The translations under genes were made by a program, and so were the position numbers. The notes under the pieces were generated by a model that saw only the letters and a list, made by a program, of their open reading frames with translations, made no database searches and was not told the origin of the DNA. Positions 44,744-56,855 of a stretch of DNA of 64,000 nt are shown here, piece after piece. Origin of the DNA: Gigaspora margarita (Eukaryota > Glomeromycota > Glomeromycetes > Diversisporales > Gigasporaceae); assembly GCA_009809945.1 (NCBI GenBank), contig WTPW01000488.1, forward strand, positions 175,397 through 239,396. The letters run 5' to 3'. Position 1 is the stretch's first letter. Each line of letters begins with the position of its first letter.

Positions 44744-46675
44744 CATCAGCAAATTTATATACCAAAATCTTTTGAAAGATCTTGCGTTACTGCAAAATCT
44801 TTCAAAAGATTTTGCATATTGCAATATATTTCAAAATATTTCAAAGTATATTTCGAAAGATTTCAGGTTCGAAATATTTCGAAAATAGTTTCGAAATATT
44901 TCGAAAGTAGATTCGAAATATTTTTTGAAATATTTGTAATTGAAATAATTCGAAATATTTTAGAACTGGCTGGATAGGCTGGATCAGTAGATCTGTAATC
45001 TGGGTCATGCCCAGGATGCATTGGACTATTTTCAAAATACTTCGAAATGTTGTATGATGTATCGAAATTAATCTACAAATTCTGTATTACAAGATCAGAT
45101 CAGATCTTTGTTTATAAATTAGATCTTCTATACAGTTTATATTGTTTTTTTCTTTCGCTTTGTTTTATATTGTTTTTAGTTTCATTTTGTTTTTTTGTTT
45201 TCGNNNNNNNNNNNNNNNNNNNNNNNNNNNNNNNNNNNNNNNNNNNNNNNNNNNNNNNNNNNNNNNNNNNNNNNNNNNNNNNNNNNNNNNNNNNNNNNNN
45301 NNNNNNNNNNNNNNNNNNNNNNNNNNNNNNNNNNNNNNNNNNNNNNNNNNNNNNNNNNNNNNNNNNNNNNNNNNNNNNNNNNNNNNNNNNNNNNNNNNNN
45401 NNNNNNNNNNNNNNNNNNNNNNNNNNNNNNNNNNNNNNNNNNNNNNNNNNNNNNNNNNNNNNNNNNNNNNNNNNNNNNNNNNNNNNNNNNNNNNNNNNNN
45501 NNNNNNNNNNNNNNNNNNNNNNNNNNNNNNNNNNNNNNNNNNNNNNNNNNNNNNNNNNNNNNNNNNNNNNNNNNNNNNNNNNNNNNNNNNNNNNNNNNNN
45601 NNNNNNNNNNNNNNNNNNNNNNNNNNNNNNNNNNNNNNNNNNNNNNNNNNNNNNNNNNNNNNNNNNNNNNNNNNNNNNNNNNNNNNNNNNNNNNNNNNNN
45701 NNNNNNNNNNNNNNNNNNNNNNNNNNNNNNNNNNNNNNNNNNNNNNNNNNNNNNNNNNNNNNNNNNNNNNNNNNNNNNNNNNNNNNNNNNNNNNNNNNNN
45801 NNNNNNNNNNNNNNNNNNNNNNNNNNNNNNNNNNNNNNNNNNNNNNNNNNNNNNNNNNNNNNNNNNNNNNNNNNNNNNNNNNNNNNNNNTTTTTCACTTC
45901 TCTACTATTTTTAGGAAGTATTTAAAAAGAAGAGCAAAACGAAGAACAAAAGAAATAGCCAAAGCAAAACGATAGTTAAAACAAAGAAGTGAAATAATAG
46001 CTAACTGGGGTGAGCAAAAATAAGTGTGTAGGGCTAGTTTTTTATGGGAATATATGCGATGAAGTGCGAAAGTATTTTAAATACTATTTTTTTTCGTTTT
46101 CGTCATTTTTTTTTTGGTTTCATTTTTTTTCGTCATTTTTTTCTCTTTTTTTTTTGTATAATATATATATAATAAAATATGTAATATTGAATAAAAATGT
46201 ATATTTAATTTAAAATAACTTTAAAATATATAATATATAATAATAAATAAAAAATATAAAATTTTATATTAAATTGCGAAACAATGTGAAAACCTGTGAA
46301 AACATTCAAAAATTTGCAAAAGCGTGATTATGTGAATATGTATATCGTTTATTTATTTTTTTTAAAAAAAATTTGAAATTTTGCGAAATATTGCGAAATA
46401 ATGCGATAATATGCAAAATATTACCTCCTGCGACCCCAGAGGGGATAATTAGGTATGGGGTTGCATTGTTTTTATTTGCCCTATTTCACAATATTTCGCA
46501 ATATATTTCGAAATATTTCGAAATTTCTTTCGAAATCTTTCGAAATAATTTCGATTTCAAAATATTTTGAAATATTTTGAAATCTTTCGAAATCTTTCAC
46601 ATCGATCGCAATTCTTTCGAAAGATTTCAGCATGCAATTTCTTTCGAAAGATTTCGTATATTTATTTTGCTGATG
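44744..46675. mobile_element. Second copy of the 1.92-kb TIR element, with assembly gap
   Basis: The same ends (CATCAGCAAA / TTTGCTGATG) and internal order as 6899-8817, with very high identity on both sides of the gap, including the GC-richer 'gcgaccccagaggggataat' near the right end. The 2-bp flanks are AT (44742-44743 and 46676-46677). The N-run replaces an interval of about 700 bp in the other copy, close to its own 686 bp, so the gap estimate seems sound. Confidence 0.88.
45204..45889. other. Assembly gap of 686 N
   Basis: Undetermined bases. Four long frames crossing this interval consist mainly of X and carry no information. The gap falls exactly where two near-identical, T-run-rich repeat copies would confuse assembly. 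Confidence 0.99.
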
Positions 46676-46936
46676 ATTTAGAAAAAAATTTATTAGTATA
46701 TTCAAATATTCAAATATTTAGTAAATATTTGAATATATTATTTACTAAGTTTTTTTTTTTCTTTAGTAGCTTTATTACTAGAAATATAAATAGAGCTATA
46801 AATATAGATCTAAACTTAATAAAAATCAAACCTATATATAAGTACCAGTTTCATTTTTTTTTTGTTTGAATAAAATTATACAAATTTTTATAATTCTTTA
46901 AAGAATTCTAACTTTTTGCTTTAAGTAAATTTGTTA

Positions 46937-47083
46937 GGGCAGTGTTATTAATCATCTGATTATTTTTTATTAGAGGCCTACTCCCCTCCCCTCCTCTTTA
47001 ATATAGATTTGGTCAGGTTCTTATATATAATTTCAATATTTTTTACCCTTCTCTAAATAATCACCTGATTTTTGTCACTCCCT
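46937..47083. mobile_element. Harbinger-type MITE, copy 1
   Basis: A 147-bp element with GGGC.GTG..ATTAATCA at the left and the complement of GTCACTCCC at the right, flanked by TTA (46934-46936 and 47084-47086). A C-rich strand ('ctcccctcccctcc') and 'ggtcaggttct' mark the family. Confidence 0.8.
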
Positions 47084-47187
47084 TTAGTTCAAAAAAAAAA
47101 ATATTATTTAGATATATTTTTTTTATTTTTTTTTAAAATTTGAAGCAAAAATATTTGATTTTGAATTTTTGATAAAAATTTTTATAA

Positions 47188-47859
47188 TTAATTCGTGATC
47201 CACCTAAGAACTAGTGAACAAACATAGTAAAAAGTGGAGATATGTTTACTATATATTTTTTGTCTTTTTTGGAATCTGGAGTTTCCCAAAGGACAAGCCA
47301 ATTTTCTACTAAGTAAACATCTCTTTTGCATTAAGTAAAAGTTGTAGAAGAGAAAATTTTGGTTATAATAATAGTTAAATCATTAAAATCGACCTAGTAG
47401 ATTATGAGATACGAGCATTTTTGTCTTGCAATCATTTGTTTACTTTTTTGTTTATACTATATAGTCGCAAAGACAAAATGCTCATATCTCATGATCCACT
47501 AGACCAATTTTAATGATTTAATTGCCATTATGACCAGAGTTTTCTTCTTTACAACTTTTACTTAATGTAAAAGAGATGTTTACTTAGGGCTGTGTCATTA
47601 ATCACCTGATTATTTTTTATTAGAAGCCTACCCCTCCTCCCCCCTTCTTAATATAAATTTGGTCAGGTTCCTACATATAATTTCATCATTTTTTACCCCC
47701 TTCCCCCTAAAAAATCACCTGATTTTTGTCACTCCCCTTAGTATAAAATTGGTTTAACCTTTGGGAAACTCCAGATTCCAAAAAAGACAAAAAACAATAG
47801 TAAATTTTTCTACAATTTACTATGTTATTTCACTGGTTTATAGGTGGATCACGAATTAA
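47188..47859. repeat. 672-bp fold-back element (TTAATTCGTGATCC ends)
   Basis: The arms begin TTAATTCGTGATCCACCTA and pair through 'ggaatctggagtttcccaaa', 'agtaaacatctcttt' and 'aaaatgctcatatctcat' words. The right arm is interrupted by a 151-bp MITE (47587-47737). Arm identity is moderate. Confidence 0.8.
47587..47737. mobile_element. Harbinger-type MITE, copy 2, inside a fold-back arm
   Basis: GGGCTGTGTCATTAATCACC at the left and GTGACAAAAATCAGGTGA-type sequence (complement) at the right, flanked by TTA (47584-47586 and 47738-47740). The uninterrupted left arm reads 'gatgtttacttagta' (complement), which shows that only one TTA existed before insertion. Confidence 0.88.
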
Positions 47860-48146
47860 GTATTCTTTAAAATTTAAGAAAAGTAAAATAATTGGTATAT
47901 TTTTTTGATAATGGACAAGTTTTCTTAGTTCTAGAAGTTATAATCAATTAGTAAAAGTTCAAGTAATATAATATTTTTTAATAATTTTATTAATAAAATT
48001 ATACAAAATAGTATAATTCTCTAACTTTTACTAATTAATTTATATTTCTTACTTTAAGTAAACTTGTACATTATCCAAAAATATATATATAGTGAGTTAG
48101 TAGAAAAGAAACAATTTATTTTTAGTAATTTTTTTTAATTTTTAAA

Positions 48147-48689
48147 TTAATTTGTGATTTGTCTATAAATGGATGTATTCACAAAGTAAAATTGTGGGTA
48201 AGTTTAATATAAATATTATAATAAAGCAACAATCTGATGTTGGTCTATAGTAAAATTATTTTTTTTATTAAGTTAATCTCTTTTTAGCTTCTAATTAAAG
48301 TTGTAAAGCTAGGATTTGTGGATCTAATAGTAAAAATTTATTAAAATCGCTTAGTAATTTTTAAGATTTCTTAATTTTTTTCTTCAAAACTTATAAAATT
48401 TTTTTACAATTTTGTAAAAAAATTTTATTAGATTATAAAGAAAAAAATTAAAATATCTCAAGAATTACTAGGCCGATTTTTAATGAATTTTTGGTATTAG
48501 ATCCACAAATTCTAGCTCTACAACTTTAATTAGAAGCTATAAAGAGGTTAACTTAATAAAAAAAATAATTTTACTATAGACCAACATCAGATTGTTGCTT
48601 TATTATGATGTTTATATTAAACTTATTACACAATTTTACTATATGAATACTATGTGAATACATTCACTTATAGGTGAATCATGAATTAA
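48147..48689. repeat. 543-bp fold-back element, same end family
   Basis: The ends 'ttaatttgtgatttgtctat' and its partner 'ataggtgaatcatgaattaa' match the 47188 element in sequence and position. The arms pair through 'caacaatctgatgttggtct' and 'gatccacaaattc'-like words. Confidence 0.8.
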
Positions 48690-49615
48690 AATATATTAAC
48701 AACTATTTAATCAAATTTGCTAAAAATTTTTTATTTTAATTTTGAAATTAGGATGCTGATATTTATTAGATAATATTTTAGGAAGTGGAGGTTAGACAAA
48801 CCTTATCTCATATAAAAAAATTATAGCCAATCAAATTTAGCTAAATATATTACCTGGGGGTAGGGGGTAAGCTGCTATAGTAAATAAATATTAGATAATA
48901 AATATCAGTGCCCTTATATAGAATTAGAATAATTAAATTTATTAAAATAGTTGTCAAGATATTTAAACTTAAAGTCAAAAAAACTTTTCTTTAGAAAAAC
49001 TTTGTTTCTTTCTACAAACTCACTTCTATATATGTATATTCAAACTCACCAAATTTATAATTAAATTTAAGTTAGTATAAAGTTTGAAATAGTAAAATTT
49101 AGAGTTTGTACCTGGTTTAAATCCTGGACTAGACTAAGAGTACCAAGATTTTTTGAATCACATGATAATACAATCTTTGATCCAGGTTAGGATCATATAA
49201 TCATATAATTACTTATTTGCATGGTACTACAAACTTCTAGAAAGAAAATAGCCAATCAAAAAGCACAAATTTTAACTATTTCAGACCCACCAACAAAGAA
49301 TTCCAATATATACACAAGAACAAAAAAAAAAGTGAAAATATACAAAAACTAATACTTAAATTGATCTTGGTGCACTAATTAAAAATAATAGTGTTATACT
49401 CAAAATTAAATTTTTTTTTACCTTCATCTTAAAAGTCTTAATCCTTTAAATTATGAACCTTGTGATCAATTTAAGTTGATCACTTTGAACTTCTAAACTA
49501 TATGTACTAATTAACAATACTGATCAATGATCGATTGATATTTGAATATTCCTTAAAGTTTCTTAATTAGTTATTGTATAGATATATTTTTATTTTCTAT
49601 TTTGTTATTTTTATA
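48690..49615. other. AT-rich stretch, no gene seen
   Basis: No coding frame or terminal repeat recognised. The short inverted words around 49105-49195 ('tcctggact'/'tgatccaggtt') are weak. Confidence 0.35.
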
Positions 49616-50319
49616 CTGTATATTGCTAAAAATAAATTACCTTTGAAAATAAGCTACTTCTCTCTTTTGGTCAAGAAACGTAAAAACATCTTTGATTCAA
49701 AAATAAGCTACCCTACGATTGATGAAAGTTGCTATATAGTTATGTCCAAATTTTACTAAGCAAATTGTTTAAAACTGCTTAAGTAAACTTATTCAAAAGA
49801 TCAAAATACATATATTCTAAAATTTACAATGAAATTGAAGAACTTTTTATTAATTAGATTTAATTTTTACATTCAACAAAAAGATTAAAATTTTATAAGC
49901 AAAATACATTTGTTAAAGCAAAAATTAAAAGTCAAATAATGAAAAGTATTCCTATTCTGATAAACTTTCAGAATAGGTGTTGTTTAGTCTTTCAAATATG
50001 TTTACTTAAGCACTAATAAGAGAAGTGACAAAAATCAGATGATTTTTTAGGGGGGGAGGAGGTAAAAAAAGTTGAAATTACATATAAGAACCTGACTATA
50101 TATATATTAAAGAAGAGGGAGGGGGGTAGACCTCTGATAAAAAATAATCAGGTGATTAATGACATGGCCCTAACAGATTTACATAGTAGAATTTAGACTT
50201 TACTATGTAGCAACTATTGGCAATTAACCAAAAATCGATTTTATCCAAAAATAAACTATCCCAGATTTTTTGTATCCAAAATTATCCAAACAAGGTAGCT
50301 TATTTTAGGACATATACAG
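49616..50319. mobile_element. 704-bp Tc1-type MITE, relative of 33964-34282, with nested MITE
   Basis: CTGTATATTGCTAAAAATAA and the complement CTGTATATGTCCTAAAATAA are inverted, flanked by TA (49614-49615 and 50320-50321). 'aaaataagctacc' words mark the family. A Harbinger-type MITE (50020-50170) lies inside, so the original length was about 550 bp. A 61-codon frame across the left end is an artefact. Confidence 0.75.
50020..50170. mobile_element. Harbinger-type MITE, copy 3 (inverted)
   Basis: Flanked by TAA (50017-50019 and 50171-50173). The sequence is the complement of copies 1 and 2, with the G-rich strand uppermost ('agggggggaggagg'). Confidence 0.85.
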
Positions 50320-50321
50320 TA

Positions 50322-51640
50322 CATACTAATTTTTATTTTTATATTTATTATTATACTAAATTGATTGTACTATAAATAGCTGGATACAAGATCTGGGTCT
50401 GTTATATTTTACTAATTTTAAAACCCTTTAATATATCCCAGGTATAGTAAACAGCTAAGAATTTATATCATATAGTATAAAAATTTGAGATGTACATACA
50501 CTTAGCACTTATAATATGCAATTTAGATTTAAAAAAAGAACCACATTTAATTAAAAAAGATTCTGCAATTTACACTCGAATATAGTATATAGTGGATCTA
50601 CTATCTAGGAGATTTTTTATCCAGCTATTTATAGTAGTTCCAATTAACTATAGATGAAACTAGATCTTCAGTTCCTGTATACACCAACATGCTTAACTAA
50701 AAATTGCATTTATATGAAAACAGAAAATTTTCTTATTTTCTCATGCTAATACAAAGCATTTAAATATTTTCAGGAATCTGTCTATACTATATTTAACTTT
50801 TTGAGAGTATTAATTATTAGTATTTGGGCAGAAGCTTTATTAATTATAAGCATGAAGAGAGTTATAAAGAGATTGGTATTGAAAAGAATTGAATGATTCA
50901 AATAATAATTCAATAGTGGATAAAAGATTTTCTTTAATAATTTATTGTAATTAATTTATATTGTAAAAAACATATATTTAAACCCCAAAAGTTGCTTTTA
51001 TTAAAAACTTCAAACTTCAATTTGTTTAATAGAAACCTAAAACCCATATAAGTTAGTGGACATTTCAAAGCTAAAGGCAACTTATATAAAAATTATTCTG
51101 TATTATTAAATTCTTAACTTTTTTATTAGTATTATACTGCTGCTTTGTTTATTTTATTTCTCTTGTTAATTAATTGATTAATTGTTTAATATATTATCAA
51201 TATAATGCATTTGATTTAATTGATTGATACATTGTTGGATTTTTATATTGATTATTGACTGATTTTTTATATTGACCTATATTCTAATTATAACTCTACA
51301 TATCCATAAACTATACTATGCTTGATTCCATTTTTTTCATACCAAAATATATTTTCTCTTTTAGAATTCTCGATCTAAATTCTTTCACCCTTCTCTTAAA
51401 TCTAATTAAAAATCTTGCTTACTATCTGAGTAGCTTTAACTAGCAGGTCTAATATTTTCTAACTAATAGTAACAATAGCAATAAAATTTTACAATACAAA
51501 TTATACAATACCTATTATAGCAGCAGCATAAAACTAAAACAAACAATAACTATAAAAAGAAAAAATAGAAAGTAGAAATGTGACAACAAGTAAAACCAGA
51601 AAAAAATTAAAAGATAGCATTCACCCAAAGGCAACTCGCC
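50322..51640. other. AT-rich stretch, no gene seen
   Basis: Short motifs recur weakly (for example 'ctggatacaag' and 'ccagctatttatagta' near 50380 and 50620, inverted), possibly the ends of an old ~250-bp element. No coding frame. Confidence 0.4.
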
Positions 51641-51659
51641 TATAATGGTAACATGGTAC

Positions 51660-51805
51660 TTATAATAACTTCATTAATGATGATTCATTAATGATAACTC
51701 TATTAATGGTGACTCTATTGATAATAACTCTGTTGATGACAACTCTATTAATGATAACTCTATTAACAATGACTCCATTAACAATAACTCTATTAATGAT
51801 AACTA
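51660..51805. repeat. Minisatellite of aactctattaatgat
   Basis: About ten imperfect 12-15 bp units. The array resumes at 52080-52130 after about 270 bp rich in 'aactagttgac' palindromic words, so a small element appears to have split it. Confidence 0.75.
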
Positions 51806-52139
51806 GTAATCCAAATAGTTAGTTGAAAAACCAACTAGTTGACAACTAGTTGACTAGATCAATTAGAAATTTTTAATCAACTAATTGTTAGTTGATTATT
51901 TATATAATAAATTTAGGATGTAAAATTTTTTTAGCCAATCAGAATAGTTTGAAATAATACAGAAAACACATGATTATTTATTATCTCAATTAAATTTATT
52001 GAAAACATGTGACTATTAGTTGTAACTAGTTGACAACTAAGTTGACAACTAATTATTGAAAATTTTTAATCAACTCAGAACTCTAATGACAACTCTATTA
52101 ACAATGACTCTATTTATGGCAAAATTAAACTATTAACCA

Positions 52140-53089
52140 TTATCTAAGAAAAAAAATTAGCCAAAGTCAACAAATATGACAAAAAAAAATAAAAATAAAA
52201 AAAAGATTGTCTAGGTACACATATACAATTATTACTAATATAGTATTATCTGGAGTAGAATTAGAGAGTCAGAGTCAGGACCCCAAATAATCTATATGAG
52301 CTTATATTTGAGCACTATAGTAAATTTTTTTTTATTAGCACTTTTATATTGGTATATATTAGCTATATTTCAAATGCTATATATAATATTTAAAAATCTA
52401 TACCTTTTTTGAGATGCAACATTTTCTAAAAAAAACTAGACTGACACTCTCTTAAAAAAAAACCAAACTGATGCTCTCTAAAAAAAAACTCCTTCTGAAT
52501 CTACATTCTCTAAAAAAGAAAATTTTAATTTTTATATTATATTTTTACTACCTTATTTTAAATATAATATTTACGATCCCTTTATCCGATTGGCATTATT
52601 TTAAATATACCCTTTTATTTATTAGCTATTTTCAAATATAACCTTTTTATCCAATACCTACTTTTCAAATAAAACCTTTTTTAAAAAAAGGCCCTATATT
52701 AGCAATTTTCAAATATAACCTTATATAGATTGTTCAGGGTTCTTCAGAGTCCATGTAATCTAAAAAATCTTATCTACATTCTAATTTGATGAACTCAACT
52801 AAACCAAACCAAACCTAAACCCAAACTTAGAAATACTAGTTTATAAAAATACTAGATTGAAACCTAAATATGTTTATAAACTTTTGAACTAAATTTAAAC
52901 CAAACCTGAACTAACTCTAAAAGTTCAATACTAAACTGAATTTGAATATCATATTAAAAAATGTTCAAGTTCAGGTTTAGTTTATTACTAAATCTAAACC
53001 TAAACCTGAACTTAATCTAAGTTCAATTTAGTTCAGATTTATAAGAACTTTAGCTACAGATAATATACACAATGATTAATAAGAAGTTA
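52140..53089. repeat. Degenerate simple repeats, no gene
   Basis: Three blocks: 'aaaaaaaact(a/c)gactgacactctct' units (52420-52515), 'tttcaaatataacctttt' units (52560-52730), and 'aaacc(t)aaac'/'ggttta' inverted words (52790-53045) related to the CTGAAC repeat at 8877. Confidence 0.5.
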
Positions 53090-53190
53090 CTAGAATACAG
53101 GTCTAATTTTTAAAGTATTACTAATAAGATTTGAACCCTAAATCTGCTACTTGAGTAACAACTTAACAACTTAACTAAGTTATTATATTC
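53090..53190 (-). mobile_element. Old copy of the tRNA-headed retroposon (head only)
   Basis: On the minus strand, 'acttagttaagttgttaagt', 'gcagatttagggttcaaat' and 'attagacctgtatt' align block for block with the head of the large retroposon at 56762-56650. B box GGTTCAAATC is intact. More diverged than that copy. Confidence 0.6.
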
Positions 53191-53252
53191 TTATAATTAT
53201 AAAAATATATTTATAATATAATAATCTATATATTAAGAAACTAAAAGGTAAC

Positions 53253-53679
53253 ATATTGGCAGATTTGCAGAATTACTATAAAAATTTTCAAATATTTAAC
53301 AAAGAATAACCTGTGATCTACTGGTCCATTTTAGATGCTTTTACTGCCAAAATAACCATCTCGGTGAGATAATTCTAAAGAGCCCAATATCATTAAAATC
53401 TGATCACAGAATCCCAAGAATGCTAACATTTTGTTTATATCAGATTTTACCAGATGGGTTTTACTTAGTAAAACCCATCTGGTAAAACCTGATGTAAACA
53501 AAATGTTAGCGTTCTTGGGATTCTGTGATCAGATTTTAATGATATTGGGCTCTTTAGAATTATCTCACCGAGATGGTTATTTTGGCAGTAAAAGCATCTA
53601 AAATGGACCAGTAGATCACAGGTTATTCTTTGTTAAATATTTGAAAATTTTTATAGTAATTTCACAAATCCGCTGATAT
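53253..53679. repeat. 427-bp fold-back element
   Basis: Arms of about 210 bp, nearly identical in inverted orientation: outer 'atattggcagatttgcag', then 'gtgatctactggtccatttt', core 'ccatctcggtgagat', 'ctgatcacagaatcccaaga' and a tight central hairpin 'gggttttacttagtaaaacc'. The core and the 'gatcta.tggtcc' word place it in the GTCTC family. Confidence 0.88.
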
Positions 53680-53852
53680 GATAAACCATATAAGATAAAT
53701 ATGTATTTTGATTGGTTTAAAAATTCTATATATGCTACTATTAAAATTAGGTATAATGTAACAACCAGAAAATTTAAATCAAATATTTATTTTGACAAAA
53801 ATTGCTTAGTCTCAAAAAATTTTCATATTAAATTGGCTTCTGTATAATAATT

Positions 53853-56762
53853 TTTTTTTTTTGCGTCAAAGTTACTGCTATGGTATGAAGGCATTTATTC
53901 AAGCTTCCGAATCAAGGGCGCCTCCAAGGGCACCTGACATTTGTTATATTGATGAGGGTACAACTAGCCACATGTACAACTTTTGGTTGTCTAATTTAAG
54001 TAGTCTGCCCGAAGGTTCTACACTAATTGCCATACCTGTAACCCAACTAGGGGGTTACCTATTTAAACTCTCTGGTCTATGCTTTGCCTGTCAATCCTAC
54101 TTGTATCACCAGTACAGTTCTCTGATACATAAGTCAGTCAAGGCCAGTCCCGGATTCTATATGAACTCCATTAGGACTAATTTATCCTCGTGGTACACTT
54201 GGTAGAGCAGTTCCTGTCCCACACAGGTATTACTAGAGATGGGCACCATGCGCATGATGCATGCATGCATGCATGCATGCGCATGGTCTAAGCAATTTAA
54301 TACTAATATGCCCATACAAAAAAAATAATTGATAATAAATAACTTTATAATTTTGCTACCAAAATAACTATCTTGGTGTAACTAGTGCTTCTAGATCCAG
54401 TTCAGGTCTGGTCAAATCTGAGCCTGATCTGGGATCAAACCAAACTCAGACTCTAAAATTTATTAATTTCAAACTTTAGACCAGACTCAAACTTAAGTCT
54501 GCAAACTAACTGAATCTAAATATTTTTATATGTATTTTTTTGTGCTGATCAAGCTTACTTAGTACATAAAGTTAGAATTAATTAGTAAATTTTGTGAATC
54601 ATAAGATTTTATAGAATTTTATTAATAAAATTTTACAAAATCTTAAAATTCACAAATTTTTATTAGTTAATTTTAACAAAACACACTAAGTAAACTTGTT
54701 CAGCATCTAAAAATACATTAAATCGGCAGGGTTTTTTTATTTTACTTGAAATTTGGAGAAAAGATGCATAATTTTGGATTTTTGATCAAAAAAGTCAAAT
54801 TTAAGCATCTTTTCTCCAAATTTCAAGTAAAATAAAAACAACGCTGTCTATTTAATGTATTTTTAGGTGCTTAACAAGTTTACTTAGTGCATTAAGTTAG
54901 AATTAATTAGTAAAATTTTGTGAATCATAAGATTTTATTTAATTTTATTAGTAAAATTTTACAAAATCTTAAAATTCACAAATTTTTATTAATTAATTCT
55001 AACAAAGTGCACTAGGTAAACTTTTCAGCACCTAAAAATACATTAAATCGGCAGGGTAGTTTTTATTTTACTTGACATTTGGAGAAAAGATGCTTAAATT
55101 TGACTTTTTTGATCAAAAACTCAAAATTATGCATCATTTCTCCAAATTTCAAGCAAAATAAAAACAACCCTGCCAGTTTAATGTATTTATAGGTGCTGAA
55201 CAAGTTTACTTAGTGCGTTTTGTTAGAATTAATTAATAAAAATTTGTGAATTGTAAGATTTTGTAAAATTTTACTAATAAAATTCTATAAAATCTCATGA
55301 TTCACAAAATTTTACTAATTAATTCTAACTTAATGCACTAAGTAAACTTATTCAGCACCTAAAATATATTAAATCAGTAGGTTTGTTTTTATTTACTTGA
55401 AATTTGGAGAAAAGATGCTTAAATTTGACTTTTTTGATCAAAAATCCAAAATTATGCATCTTTTCTCCAAATTTCTAGTAAAATAAAAACAACCCTGCCA
55501 ATTTAATGTATTTTTAGGTGCAGAACAAGTTTACTTCTTAGTGCGTTTTGTTAGAATTAATTAATAAAAATTTGTAAATTTTATGATTTTGTAAAATTTT
55601 ACTAATAAAATTAAATAAAATCTTATGATTCACAAAATATTACTAATTAATTCTAACTTAATGCACTAAATAAACTTGTTCAGCTCCTACAAATACAATA
55701 AATCAGCAGGGTTGCTTTTATTTTACTTGAAATTTGGAGAAAAGATGCTTAAATTTGACTTTTTTGATCAAAAATCTAAAATTATGCATCTTTCCTCCAA
55801 ATTTCAAGTAAAATAAAAACAACTTAGCCATTTAATGTATTTTTAGGTGCTTAACAAGTTTACTTAGTGAATTAAGTTAGAATTAATTAGTAAAGTTTTG
55901 TGAATTATAAGATTTTGTAAAATTTTATTAATAAAATTTTATAAAATCTTATGATTCACAAATTTTTACTAATTAATTCTTACTTCTTGCACTAAGTAAA
56001 CTTGTTTAGCATCAAAAAATATATATAAAATATTTAGACTCAGACTAGTTTGCAGACTTCTGACCAGAAATAGCTATAATGCATAGAACATGCATGCATG
56101 CATGCAGCATACCATGCGCATGCATGGTGTAGAAAAATACCATTTTGCCCATCTCTAGGTATTACCTACACTTCAGTAACTTACGCTACAGCTTTACCTA
56201 TATACTTGCAGTCAGGGCTAACCATTAAACCGCTACTGTTATCTACTTCTGCCCTTGTGAAGTTCACTCCAATTCTGATACCCACCACAACCTTCCTATC
56301 GGTCCTTCCTCAGTATCCCCAAACTTTCAAACCAGTTAGCCCGGAAGGGTCAGTTGGCCCAGCTTTAGGTGCTGAATGGGCTCCCTCTCTTTGGTACATG
56401 CTACCGAAACACATGTCCTTTTTTCTCTGGTGCGACTCCGGTGGCCAGGTTGGTGGATCCCCTCCTCGAGGATCTTGTCATCCAGTTCTCTGGCTCCAGT
56501 TTCTGATATTTCAATTGTGGTTAGCACTGTCAAAGATCTTAGCTACTTCCTCACTCGGGGCTTGCAAATGGGTAACCATTTTCTGATCCTTGGATTTTTG
56601 TGCGCCCGACGGCTCCCATTCAAGATGGTGTACCAAAGGACCAACGAGGAGAAATAGTACCATAACACAGATCTATTTTTCAAAGCGTCGCCAGTGGGAT
56701 TTGAACCCTAGATCTGCCGCTTGGAGGTGACAACTTACCAACTTCTCTAAGTCGCCACACCC
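53853..56762 (-). mobile_element. ~980-bp retroposon with tRNA-like head and poly(A) tail, split by a transposon
   Basis: Read on the minus strand, the element begins at 56762 with a tRNA-like head: A-box-like 'tagagaagttggtaag', then a canonical B box 'gggttcaaatccc' about 50 bp later. A GC-richer body follows and ends at 53853 with a run of about 13 A. A 13-bp direct repeat TCTGTATAATAAT flanks it (53840-53852 and 56763-56775), the hallmark of LINE-mediated insertion. A 1.92-kb transposon (54234-56157) interrupts the body; the retroposon alone is about 980 bp, long for a SINE. The frames of 114 and 162 codons on the plus strand are antisense to it and cross its boundaries, so they are not called. 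Confidence 0.82.
54234..56157. mobile_element. 1924-bp hAT-type element carrying a 326-bp satellite
   Basis: TIRs TAGAGATGGGCA and an exact 8-bp duplication GGTATTAC (54226-54233 and 56158-56165). 'catgcatgcatgcatg' runs lie just inside both ends. The interior (54530-56015) is about 4.5 direct units of about 326 bp; 'aagtttacttag' recurs near 54552, 54875, 55201, 55527 and 55857. Each unit holds two hairpins: one around 'agtaaacttgttcagc', one around 'aaatttggagaaaagatgc'. No coding capacity, hence non-autonomous. Confidence 0.92.
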
Positions 56763-56855
56763 TCTGTATAATAATAAAAAGGCTCTTTAAGCAATTTTAT
56801 TATATAACTATCTAAAGTCTAATACAAATATAGGTTCTAACCCAATATAAAATAA

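Noticed and set aside
45047-45975. Long frames of 239-292 codons on both strands
   Set aside because: They run through 686 N and consist mostly of undetermined residues; the known edges are repeat sequence.
54181-54233. tRNA-like A-box word 'acttggtagagcag' on the plus strand
   Set aside because: No B box or cloverleaf follows, and it lies within the retroposon body in the wrong orientation relative to its head.
53861-56586. Plus-strand frames of 114 and 162 codons with few stops
   Set aside because: They lie antisense to a retroposon with tRNA-like head, poly(A) end and target duplication, and the second starts inside an inserted transposon.
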